The notes under the pieces are model-generated. The model was not told the origin of the DNA. It made no database searches and saw nothing but the letters and a program-made list of their open reading frames with translations. 30,747 nt of DNA from Beijerinckiaceae bacterium (GTDB lineage: Bacteria; Pseudomonadota; Alphaproteobacteria; Rhizobiales; Beijerinckiaceae), in contig CANCSY010000013.1 of the NCBI GenBank assembly GCA_947380915.1, positions 1-30,747 of the forward strand, written 5' to 3'. This document shows positions 24,167 through 30,747 of the stretch, in pieces. The stretch's first letter is position 1. Each line of letters starts with the position of its first letter. Made by a program: the position numbers and the translations under genes.

Positions 24167-25834
24167 ATGCTGACTGTCGCACAAGCCGTCGCCAAGACGC
24201 TCGCCGCCTATGGAACCGAAAAATTCTTTTGTCTGTGTGGCGGCGATCATGACCTCTGGTATGCGCTCGAAGACGAGGGTATCGAAATCATCAATTGCCG
24301 CACTGAAAACGCCGCCGTCTATCTGGCCGATGGCTATGCGAGGATGACCGGAAAGCCCGGCTTTGTTTATGGCCAGCGCGGACCGGGCGTGGCCAATCTC
24401 GCCGGCTCCCTGGCGGATCCGCTCTGGGCAAGGAGCCCGGTCATTTCCCTGACCTCCTCCATCCATCTCAGCTCGCGTGACCGGTTCGAATATCAGGATG
24501 TGGACGGTCTGCCGCTGCATGTCGGCGTGACCAAGTGGAACAAGACCCTCTCGTCCCCTGACCGCGCCGCCGCCATGGTCCGCGCCGCCATTCGCGCCGC
24601 CCTGTCGCCCGCGCCCGGCCCGGTGCATCTCGAAATTCCCTCGGATATGTTCCACCTCGAAGCCGGTGACGACATCTACCGCGAAGAGGATGTCGACACG
24701 GTCAATTCCTTCCGGCCTGTTCCCGATCTTGGCAAATTGTCGTCGATCCTGGATGGCCTGCTCGCCGCCCAACGTCCCCTGATCGTCGCAGGCAAGGGCG
24801 TGATCATTTCGCAGGCCTGGGGCGAGTTGACGCGCCTTGCCGAGGCGCTTTCCATCCCCGTTGCCACCTCCCTTGGCGGCAAGGGCTCGATCGATGAATA
24901 CAGCGATCTGGCCATGGGCGTCATCGGGCGCAACTCCCGCAAGATCGGCAATGACAGCGTGCGCGAATGCGACACGGTTCTGGCGATCGGGACACGGCTT
25001 GGCGGTCTGGCGACTCACAAATGGGCGCTGCCCTTTCAGGACAAGCGCCTCTTCCATATCGATGTGGACGCCGAAATCATCGGCCGCAACTACAAGACCG
25101 AAGTCAGCGTCGTGGCCGACGCGAAAATGGCGCTGGCCGCCGCAAATGACATGGTGGCGCAGCGCAAGCTGGCGCGGGGACAAACGGAATGGGCCAAACA
25201 CATGGCGCAACGCCTGGCCACATGGCGGGAGCATGCGACCCAGTTGTCCGCCGTGCAGAAGGTCGAGGGCATTCATCAGGCTGATGTCATTGCGGCGGTG
25301 CGGCGTGTCCTTGGTCCCAATGATGTCATCGGGGCCGACACCGGCGCCCACGGCGGTTGGGTCGGCGCCCTTTATCCCGTGACGGCGGGCAAGACGATGA
25401 TCCGCGCCAATGGATCGCTGGGCTGGGTCTTCCCCGGCGCGCTGGGGGCGGCGCTCGGGGCGCCTGACAGGCGCGTGGTCGCCATAACCGGCGATGGCGG
25501 CATGCTTTACCACATCTCGGAATTCGAGACGGCGCTTCGTTGCAACATACCCGTGGTGGTGGTGGTGATGAACAATGCCTGCCTTGCCTCCGAGTACCAG
25601 ACCCAGAAGCGTCATCAGCGAACCGTCAAGTCGGTGCTGGATTTCCGCGACGTCGATTTTGCGGCAGTCGCGCGTTCGTTCGGCGCCTTTGGCGTGCGCG
25701 TGACCGAGGCGAAGGATATCGAGCAGGCCATCCGTGACGCCCTCGCGGATGGAGGCCCCGCGCTGGTGGATGTGGTTGTCAGCCGCGAAGCCCAGTCACC
25801 ATCCGCGAACCGCGACAAAACCCGTCTCGTTTGA
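24167..25834 (+). CDS. Acetolactate synthase-like thiamine-diphosphate enzyme
   Basis: 555 residues with the three domains of the AHAS/benzoylformate decarboxylase superfamily. Glu47 in NCRTENAAVYLADGYAR is the ThDP-activating glutamate; the central domain holds RPLIVAGKGVI; the ThDP/Mg motif runs from GDGG (442-445) to MNN (468-470). The turn after it, ACLASEYQTQKRHQ, departs from housekeeping IlvB (which has GxLG followed by QW), and no regulatory subunit gene follows, so this is a catabolic relative that decarboxylates or ligates a 2-oxoacid, not an isoleucine/valine biosynthesis enzyme. It lies 20 bases after the Bug gene and 9 bases before the first deacetylase-fold gene: one operon. The substrate is unknown; a cyclic or acyl 2-oxo acid arising from ring opening is one option. 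Confidence 0.87.
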   Translation: MLTVAQAVAKTLAAYGTEKFFCLCGGDHDLWYALEDEGIEIINCRTENAAVYLADGYARMTGKPGFVYGQRGPGVANLAGSLADPLWARSPVISLTSSIHLSSRDRFEYQDVDGLPLHVGVTKWNKTLSSPDRAAAMVRAAIRAALSPAPGPVHLEIPSDMFHLEAGDDIYREEDVDTVNSFRPVPDLGKLSSILDGLLAAQRPLIVAGKGVIISQAWGELTRLAEALSIPVATSLGGKGSIDEYSDLAMGVIGRNSRKIGNDSVRECDTVLAIGTRLGGLATHKWALPFQDKRLFHIDVDAEIIGRNYKTEVSVVADAKMALAAANDMVAQRKLARGQTEWAKHMAQRLATWREHATQLSAVQKVEGIHQADVIAAVRRVLGPNDVIGADTGAHGGWVGALYPVTAGKTMIRANGSLGWVFPGALGAALGAPDRRVVAITGDGGMLYHISEFETALRCNIPVVVVVMNNACLASEYQTQKRHQRTVKSVLDFRDVDFAAVARSFGAFGVRVTEAKDIEQAIRDALADGGPALVDVVVSREAQSPSANRDKTRLV

Positions 25835-25843
25835 GAGGTCTCC

Positions 25844-26806
25844 ATGTATTCCTGCAAGTTCGCCTGGCCCGATGGGGCTCATATCGCCGTCGTTTTCAAC
25901 ATGTCCTGGGAGACCTGGGAAAAGTCGCTCGGGACGTCGCAAAACAATCAGAAGGCCCATGAGCGTGTTCCGCCTCATGCAAAATACCAGCGCGGCATGC
26001 GCTGGATCTATGAACATGCCTATGCCGAGAGCGGCGGCATGCAGCGCCTGCTCGATCTGTGGCGGCGCCATGACATCCGTACGAGCTGCTATGCCGATGG
26101 GCATACGGTGAGCCTCTTTCCCGAGCTTGCCAAACAGGCGGCCGCGGAAGGCCACGAGTTTCTGGTGCAGGGGTGGAACCACAATTACTTCTGGGACATG
26201 ACGGTCGCCGAACAGATCGAGTCCCTGCGCAAGACCAAGGAGGTTTTCGAATCCCTTGGCATCAAGGCGACGGGCTTCTCGAGCCCGGGCGGTCATGTGA
26301 CGGCGGAGACATTTCCCATTTGCGCGGATCTTGGCCTCGACTATGTCTGCGGTCTGCGCAATGCGGATGTACCCTTCATCATCCCCTGCAATGGGCGCAA
26401 ACTGGTGGGGCAAACGAGTTACGCTCTGACGGACTTCGGCAACTATTCCATCTCGGACGCATCGCCGCGCGACATCATCGGCATGTGGAAAGATGGTTTC
26501 GACGCCATGTATGAGGAGGGTGAGCGGGGCTTTCCAAAATTCCTCGCCTATGGCACCCATCCCATCCTCTCGCACGCCTTCCGCACCAAACCGCTTGAGG
26601 AATTGATCGACTATGTGAAGTCGAAAAAGAAGGTCTGGATCACGACCCGTGGCGAGATCACCCGCTGGATGCTCGACAACTATCCTGACCACGATCTGGC
26701 CGCCTTCTATCCGGAGGCCGTCGCGTCCGATCGTCATTATGGTCTGGGGATCGGGCTGGGCGGTGAGGAGGCTGTGAAAGAAGCCTTGAGCTTCCGGCGG
26801 GAATAG
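25844..26806 (+). CDS. Polysaccharide deacetylase-fold (PuuE-like) hydrolase, copy 1
   Basis: 320 residues of the carbohydrate esterase 4/NodB fold without signal peptide, so cytoplasmic and unlikely to act on polysaccharide. It resembles the PuuE/cyclic-imide hydrolase side of the fold. The metal motif TFDDG of true deacetylases is replaced by FNMSWE (18-23); the H-x-x-x-H motif is reduced to VQGWNH (108-113); the loop FSSPGGHVTAET (146-157) replaces RxPYG. The C-terminal KVWITTRGEITRWML is the usual last strand and helix. Loss of the classic Asp and first His suggests metal-independent or altered chemistry, for example hydrolysis of a cyclic amide or a C-C bond. GAGAGG precedes the ATG. The gene overlaps no neighbour and follows the TPP enzyme by 9 bases. 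Confidence 0.8.
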   Translation: MYSCKFAWPDGAHIAVVFNMSWETWEKSLGTSQNNQKAHERVPPHAKYQRGMRWIYEHAYAESGGMQRLLDLWRRHDIRTSCYADGHTVSLFPELAKQAAAEGHEFLVQGWNHNYFWDMTVAEQIESLRKTKEVFESLGIKATGFSSPGGHVTAETFPICADLGLDYVCGLRNADVPFIIPCNGRKLVGQTSYALTDFGNYSISDASPRDIIGMWKDGFDAMYEEGERGFPKFLAYGTHPILSHAFRTKPLEELIDYVKSKKKVWITTRGEITRWMLDNYPDHDLAAFYPEAVASDRHYGLGIGLGGEEAVKEALSFRRE

Positions 26807-26851
26807 GCGCGCCGCAGAACTTGCGCAATCTGTTGGCTGGGAGGTGACGAT

Positions 26852-27781
26852 ATGTATAAAGCGGATTTCAAATGGCCGGGCGACGCCCATATCGCGGTGG
26901 TCTTCAACATGTCCTGGGAAATTCCCGAACATGCGGTTGGGGCCAAGCCCAAGGCGAAATACAAGCGCGCCATGCGTCCGATCTATGAGGCGGCTTTCGC
27001 AGACACGGGCGGAATTCAGCGACTGGTCGATCTGTGGGATCGCCATCAGATCCGCACGAGCTGTTATGTGGATGGCCTGACCGTGAAGCTGTTTCCGCAG
27101 ATGGCCCAGTTCATGCGCCAGAAGGGCCATGAGTTCATCGTTCAGGGTTGGACCCATGAGTTTCTCTACGACATGACCGCAGCCGAACAGGCGGACGCCA
27201 TCGCAAGGACCAACCAGGCGATTCTCGATGTGACGGGCCAGCGCGCTTACGGGTTTTCCAGCGCAGGTGGACATCTGACCGCAGAGACCTTTTCGATTCT
27301 GGCGGAACAGGGCTTCACCTATTCCTGTGGTCTGCGGAATGCTGAAGTGCCATTCATCATTCCCGTCGGTGACAAGAAGATCGTCGGCATGACGAGCTAC
27401 GCCGTGTCCGATACGCCCGCTTCGCGCCAAACGCTCACGCCGCGCGAGGTCTGCGAGCAATGGCGGGATTATTTCGATTGCCTTTATGATGAGGGCAAGC
27501 GGGGCTTCCCGAAGATGCTCGCTTACGGCTCGCATCCCCACTACGCCAACGGACACCGCGTTCGTCCGCTGGAAGACCTCATCTCCTATGTCAAGAGCCG
27601 CGAGAAGGTCTGGATAACCACCCGAGGCGAGATCGCCAGCTACATGCTGGAAAATTACCCGGGTCACGATCTCTCGGCCTTTTATCCGGAGGCGGTCAAT
27701 TCGGATCGTTTGTATGGATTGGGCCTCGGGATCGGCGGTCAGGAAGCCGTCGACAAGGCTCGGTCCTATCGCGAGGAGTGA
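26852..27781 (+). CDS. Polysaccharide deacetylase-fold (PuuE-like) hydrolase, copy 2
   Basis: 309 residues, plainly a duplicate of the gene 45 bases upstream. Shared landmarks include HIAVVFNMSWE (13-23), LVDLWDRHQIRTSCYVDG, GHEFIVQGWTH (92-102), GFSSAGGHLTAET and KVWITTRGEI. Copy 2 lacks about 10 residues present in copy 1 after FNMSWE, and carries VQGWTH where copy 1 has VQGWNH. Both retain the same atypical catalytic residues, so the change is not recent decay but a family trait. Two kept copies in one operon may form a heteromer or handle two successive amides. A strong ribosome site (GGGAGG, 7 bases) precedes ATG 26852. A hairpin terminator follows at 27814. Confidence 0.8.
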   Translation: MYKADFKWPGDAHIAVVFNMSWEIPEHAVGAKPKAKYKRAMRPIYEAAFADTGGIQRLVDLWDRHQIRTSCYVDGLTVKLFPQMAQFMRQKGHEFIVQGWTHEFLYDMTAAEQADAIARTNQAILDVTGQRAYGFSSAGGHLTAETFSILAEQGFTYSCGLRNAEVPFIIPVGDKKIVGMTSYAVSDTPASRQTLTPREVCEQWRDYFDCLYDEGKRGFPKMLAYGSHPHYANGHRVRPLEDLISYVKSREKVWITTRGEIASYMLENYPGHDLSAFYPEAVNSDRLYGLGLGIGGQEAVDKARSYREE

Positions 27782-27813
27782 GCCCTTCGGGCTTCCCTCT
27801 GTATCAAGATCAA

Positions 27814-27848
27814 AAGAGGCCGGATGCGGTGGACGCTTCCGGCCTCTT
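27814..27848. terminator. Bidirectional terminator between convergent genes
   Basis: AAGAGGCCGGA (27814-27824) pairs perfectly with TCCGGCCTCTT (27838-27848), an 11-bp stem with a 13-base loop, between the second deacetylase-fold gene and the aldo/keto reductase read from the other side. A smaller AGCCC-TTC-GGGCT hairpin (27781-27793) starts at the last base of the stop codon. The A/T ends of the stem help termination both ways. Confidence 0.6.
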
Positions 27849-27883
27849 GGTAGCAGGGGCTTGCGCAGTCGCAGGCGCCCAAT

Positions 27884-28819
27884 TCAGATCGCGTCGATGG
27901 CCGCCACTTCCTCCGGCGTCATTTTCCATTCGGCCGCCTTCACATTGGCCTCGACCTGCTCGGGCCGTGTTGCTCCTGCGATCACGCTGCTGACGACAGG
28001 TTTGGCCATGAGCCAGCTCATGGCGAGTTCCAGCAGCGTATGGCCGCGTGACTGCGCATAGGCGGTCAGGCGCTCCACTCTCGCCCAGTTTTCGGGCGTG
28101 AAGAACTGGCTTTCATAGTCCCGTTCGGCGCGCTGCATGCGCGAGCCCTGGGGCAGGGGCGCTCCCGCCTTGTACTTTCCCGTGAGCATGCCGCTGGCGA
28201 GCGGATAATAGGGCAGGAGACCGACGCCGCAAGCGCGCGCCGCCGGGATCAGCTCGTCCTCCACGCCTCGATGCAGTGCGCTATATTCATCCTCGCAGGC
28301 GATGAAATGATTCAGGCCATTCTGCTTCGCCGTCCAGTGCGCCTCCACATTCTGCCAGGCTGCGAAATGGGAGGAGCCCGTGTAGCGCACCTTGCCCTGA
28401 CGGACCAGATCATCAAGCGCCCGCAGCGTTTCCTCGATGGGTGTCCGGGGATCCGTATCGTGCATCATGTAAAGATCGATCCAGTCGGTCTTCAGACGCT
28501 TCAGCGACGCTTCGCAGGCTTCGATGATGTAGCGACGGGAGCCGCCGATCTTCCGGCCAGCGTCATCCATGCGCCTGCCGAATTTGGTGATGAGGACGAT
28601 GTCCTTGCGCCGCTGCCCGAGGATTTCGCCCAGCATGGTTTCAGAGCCGCCTCTTCCGCCATAGACGTCGGCGCAATCGAAAAGGTCGACGCCCAGATCA
28701 AGCGCTTTGTGGACGAGGTCGCGGGAGTGTTCGAGGTCCAGCAATCGGCCGATATTATTGCAACCGAGACCGACGGCTGAAACACGGAGTCCGGACTGCC
28801 CGATGGTGCGCTGCTGCAT
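27884..28819 (-). CDS. Aldo/keto reductase
   Basis: 311 residues of the AKR barrel. The catalytic tetrad is visible: Asp48 and Tyr53 in DLFDCADVYGG, Lys79 in LITKFG and His120 in YMMHD. Further marks are RTIGQSGLRVSAVGLGCNNI at the N-terminus, RLKTDWIDLY, GKVRYTGSSHFAAWQ and VIAGATRPEQVEANV, the NADPH-binding end. It resembles the AKR11/YghZ-like group that reduces aldehydes and ketones. CAGGAAGAC lies before ATG 28819; the reading frame continues upstream through the intergenic region, but without a ribosome site or family sequence. It converges with the deacetylase operon and diverges from the Bug gene at 28997. It may reduce an aldehyde product of the pathway or be a general detoxifier. 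Confidence 0.9.
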   Translation of the reverse strand: MQQRTIGQSGLRVSAVGLGCNNIGRLLDLEHSRDLVHKALDLGVDLFDCADVYGGRGGSETMLGEILGQRRKDIVLITKFGRRMDDAGRKIGGSRRYIIEACEASLKRLKTDWIDLYMMHDTDPRTPIEETLRALDDLVRQGKVRYTGSSHFAAWQNVEAHWTAKQNGLNHFIACEDEYSALHRGVEDELIPAARACGVGLLPYYPLASGMLTGKYKAGAPLPQGSRMQRAERDYESQFFTPENWARVERLTAYAQSRGHTLLELAMSWLMAKPVVSSVIAGATRPEQVEANVKAAEWKMTPEEVAAIDAI

Positions 28820-28896
28820 GTCTTCCTGTTCCCCCTTTTTTGCTGCAACGCAGCTTCTCCTTTTTTCATAATCGAAACAAGTATGGCGATTGTGGC

Positions 28897-28956
28897 TGGC
28901 CGGAATTTTTCTTGTCTCCCGCTGGCGTTGTATCTTTAAGCGCTTCCTTCCGGCCA
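28897..28956. promoter_or_regulatory. 9-bp inverted repeat in AKR/Bug divergent region
   Basis: TGGCCGGAA (28897-28905) and TTCCGGCCA (28948-28956) are exact inverted copies separated by 42 bases in the 177-base divergent gap, an arrangement that could let one regulator loop or bind both promoters. A small hairpin GCTGC-AAC-GCAGC (28842-28854) flanked by T-runs lies in the leader of the AKR gene. Confidence 0.3.
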
Positions 28957-28996
28957 TGGTTCGTGGCAAAGTTAATCTTAAAACAGGGAGGATTCC

Positions 28997-30025
28997 ATGA
29001 AGCTCGTCGCAGCGCTCGCACTCGTTCTTGCAGCCACATGCTCGCCTTCGCGCGCGCAAGATGCGGTTGCGGATTTCTATCGGGGCAAGCAGGTGCAGGT
29101 GCGGATCGGGTCTGCGCCGGGGTCAGGTTATGACATCGCGGCGCGCCTGGTGGCCGCCCATATCGGCAAATATATCCCGGGCAATCCCACCTTGATCGTG
29201 CAGAATGTGCCGGGCGCCGGCAGCCTTACCCTTACGAACCAGCTTTACAATACAGCCGCCCGCGACGGCACGGTGCTCGGCGCGATCACCAATGGCATGC
29301 CGACCGCGCCCATGCTCAGCCCGGAGAATGCGCGTTTTGATATTTCAAAATTCGGTTGGATCGGAAGCACTGCGCCCGAAACCATTCTGGTCATGGTGTG
29401 GCATTCGGCTGGCGTCAATTCCATGCGGGATCTCTATGAAAAGGAGGTTGTCGTGGGCGCGGTGGCCCATGGCACGGCGACCATGGACAATCCCCTTGCC
29501 GCCAACGCCTTTCTGGGCACGAAGTTCAAGATCGTCGCGGGCTACGAGGGCACCACCCATATCGATCTGGCGATGGAGCGCGGCGAAGTCATGGGCCACG
29601 CCGGCATTGGTCTGGTGACGGTGAAGGCGCGCAATCAGCAGTGGCTGGCCGAGAAGAAGGTGAAGATCGTCGCGCAATTCGGTTTCAGGCCAAATCCCGA
29701 ATTGCCTGATGTGCCCTTGCTGGAAATGCCCAAGGACGAAAGCGCCCGTCAGGCCATGACGGTGATCGTTGCGCGCCAGGAGTTCGGGCGCCCCCTGTTG
29801 ACGCCGCCCGGCGTGCCTGCGGAGAGGCTTGCTGCGCTGCGCCGCGCCTTTGACGCCAGCATGAAAGACCCCGAACTGTTGAAGGACGCAGCCCGGCAGA
29901 CGCTGGACATCAATCCGGTGTCCGGCGACGAACTCGACAAGCTCAGCGCCAGAATTCTCGCTACGCCGCCCGAAGTTGCTGCGCGCCTTCGGCAGGTGCT
30001 GGATCCGGCGAATAGCGGGAAATGA
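28997..30025 (+). CDS. Bug/TctC-family periplasmic solute-binding protein
   Basis: 342 residues. The signal MKLVAALALVLAATCSPSRA is cut before QDAVADFYRGKQV. It shares RIGSAPGSGYD, IPGNP, VPGAGSL, NQLYNTAA and NGMPTAP with the receptor at 20278, its closest paralogue here. Between them, the lid segment differs (VMVWHSAGVNSM here, IIMLSDKAPARS there), so the ligands may differ in the part away from the carboxylate-binding turn. GGGAGG is 5 bases upstream of ATG 28997. It stands alone on its strand, divergent from the AKR and convergent with the partial TPP enzyme, and is followed by a hairpin at 30035. No permease is adjacent. Confidence 0.92.
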   Translation: MKLVAALALVLAATCSPSRAQDAVADFYRGKQVQVRIGSAPGSGYDIAARLVAAHIGKYIPGNPTLIVQNVPGAGSLTLTNQLYNTAARDGTVLGAITNGMPTAPMLSPENARFDISKFGWIGSTAPETILVMVWHSAGVNSMRDLYEKEVVVGAVAHGTATMDNPLAANAFLGTKFKIVAGYEGTTHIDLAMERGEVMGHAGIGLVTVKARNQQWLAEKKVKIVAQFGFRPNPELPDVPLLEMPKDESARQAMTVIVARQEFGRPLLTPPGVPAERLAALRRAFDASMKDPELLKDAARQTLDINPVSGDELDKLSARILATPPEVAARLRQVLDPANSGK

Positions 30026-30034
30026 AGGGTGGCG

Positions 30035-30056
30035 GCGCAGAGGTTGCCCTCTGCGC
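30035..30056. terminator. Hairpin terminator after Bug receptor
   Basis: GCGCAGAGG (30035-30043) pairs perfectly with CCTCTGCGC (30048-30056) over a TTGC loop, 9 bases after the receptor's TGA and before the convergent TPP-enzyme gene. The 3' side reads GTCGTCTTCC, so the T-run is poor. The rest of 30057-30204 shows nothing else. Confidence 0.5.
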
Positions 30057-30204
30057 GTCGTCTTCCGGGGCAGGGGTGATCAGATCGCTGGCGTGATGGT
30101 GATCTGGTCTATTTGCTTGGGCATGACAGGCGGCGCCCCCTTTCATGCCCAAGCGGATTCATCGTTTCATGGCTTTCTCCTGCGGGGAGGGGGCAAGCGA
30201 AGAA

Positions 30205-30747
30205 TCAGTCTTTCGCCCACAGTCGATAGAGGCTGGCCTGAACGCGCGCGGTTCTCACCTCGACAACGGCGGTCTGCCCCGCTTCGACCTGATGGATCGC
30301 GGTCGTTAGGGTCGCTTCCAGATCCTCCGGGTTCACCACCGTGTGGCCGTGCGCGCCAAGGGCGACGGCGAGGGTCGCGGCGCTGATGCCCTGATGGAAT
30401 CGCGCATGGGCGAGGCGGGCGCTCTTGCCGCCGTCATTGTCCGCGAAACCCCGGTTGTTGAGCACGATCAACAGGAAGGGCGCGTCGTTTCTGACGGATG
30501 TCTCCAGATCGAGGGCGGTCTCGCAGAAGGCTTCATCGCCAACAACGGCGACGACGAGATCATTGGGCGCCGCGCGCTTGGCGCCCATGGCGGCGCCAAT
30601 GGTCCAGCCCATGGCGCTTTCAACGCCGAAGCCCAGAAAGCCGCGCGGCCGCGTCGCCAGATAGTGTTGCGTGGTCGATCCGCGCACGGTTCCCGCATCA
30701 TGCAGCACTATGGTGCGGGCCGGATCGGTCAGGCGCATCAATGTGTC
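30205..30747 (-). CDS. Thiamine-diphosphate enzyme, C-terminal ThDP-binding domain (cut by window end)
   Basis: The last 180 or so residues of a ThDP enzyme; the frame stays open to the window edge, so the start lies beyond it. The domain matches the C-terminal part of acetolactate synthase/benzoylformate decarboxylase relatives: GFLGFGVESAMGWTIGAAMG, then VVAVVGDEAFCETALDLE and LIVLNNRGFADNDGG. The Mg/ThDP motif starts GDE rather than GDG; the metal-binding Asp and Asn are kept. It is not a copy of the enzyme at 24167, whose equivalent reads GDGGMLYHISEFE. It could be a full-length synthase or a split beta subunit like sulfopyruvate decarboxylase ComE; the missing part decides. It converges on a Bug receptor gene, a third case of a ThDP enzyme near a receptor. 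Confidence 0.8.
   Translation of the reverse strand, partial: DTLMRLTDPARTIVLHDAGTVRGSTTQHYLATRPRGFLGFGVESAMGWTIGAAMGAKRAAPNDLVVAVVGDEAFCETALDLETSVRNDAPFLLIVLNNRGFADNDGGKSARLAHARFHQGISAATLAVALGAHGHTVVNPEDLEATLTTAIHQVEAGQTAVVEVRTARVQASLYRLWAKD

Noticed and set aside
24086..25615. A 509-codon minus-strand frame opposite the ThDP enzyme.
   Set aside because: Shadow with low-complexity His-rich start derived from a GTGGTGGTG run coding valines on the real strand.
24167..25834. Biosynthetic acetolactate synthase IlvB.
   Set aside because: No IlvH subunit follows, the motif region after the ThDP site differs, and the operon partners are catabolic.
25796..27667. A 623-codon minus-strand frame across both deacetylase-fold genes.
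   Set aside because: Its internal repetition only mirrors the duplicated plus-strand genes; no motif of its own.

Overview
The window reads as chromosome (or large replicon) of a GC-rich alphaproteobacterium, most likely a Hyphomicrobiales (Rhizobiales) relative. This is inferred from the BtaA-type betaine-lipid gene at the left edge, the DUF2778 cell-wall gene, the expanded family of Bug-type solute receptors and the codon style. No RNA gene, mobile element, CRISPR array or integrase was seen. No gene-free stretch reaches 300 bases; the longest are 4969-5252 and 341-610.

Layout. (1) 1-340, minus: start of a btaA-like gene, cut by the window edge. (2) 611-7583, plus: a 4,5-dihydroxyphthalate decarboxylase-like protein, a Bug receptor, a two-gene 2-oxoacid dehydrogenase E1 (alpha, beta) and an orphan molybdenum-hydroxylase large subunit. 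(3) 7662-18718, minus: a flavin monooxygenase, a Bug receptor with a Tat-like signal, an isocitrate lyase/PEP mutase-family enzyme, a fumarate reductase-type flavoprotein, a 2-oxoglutarate/Fe(II) oxygenase, a DUF2778 L,D-transpeptidase-like protein, a Bug receptor, and an isoquinoline 1-oxidoreductase-like pair. (4) 18943-20247, plus: an NtaA-type flavin monooxygenase. (5) 20278-22923, minus: a Bug receptor and two SDRs. (6) 23124-27781, plus: a Bug receptor, an acetolactate synthase-like TPP enzyme and two tandem polysaccharide deacetylase-fold proteins. (7) 27884-28819, minus: aldo/keto reductase. (8) 28997-30025, plus: a Bug receptor. (9) 30205 to the edge, minus: C-terminal half of another TPP enzyme.

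How it may work. Apart from btaA and DUF2778, this is an accessory catabolic island. Six periplasmic receptors of one subfamily (mature N-terminus near a DFY[K/R]GK motif) are spread among small enzyme modules. The enzyme set (two molybdenum hydroxylases, two LLM flavin monooxygenases, two PuuE-like deacetylase-fold proteins, two ThDP enzymes plus an E1, a PrpB-like lyase, a decarboxylase-like protein, dehydrogenases) would suit breakdown of a heterocyclic or aromatic acid: ring hydroxylation, ring opening, then C-C cleavage. That pathway is inference; no single gene fixes the substrate. There is no membrane permease, no transcription regulator, no E2/E3, no flavin reductase and no molybdenum-cofactor assembly gene in the window, so those functions must come from elsewhere or just outside.
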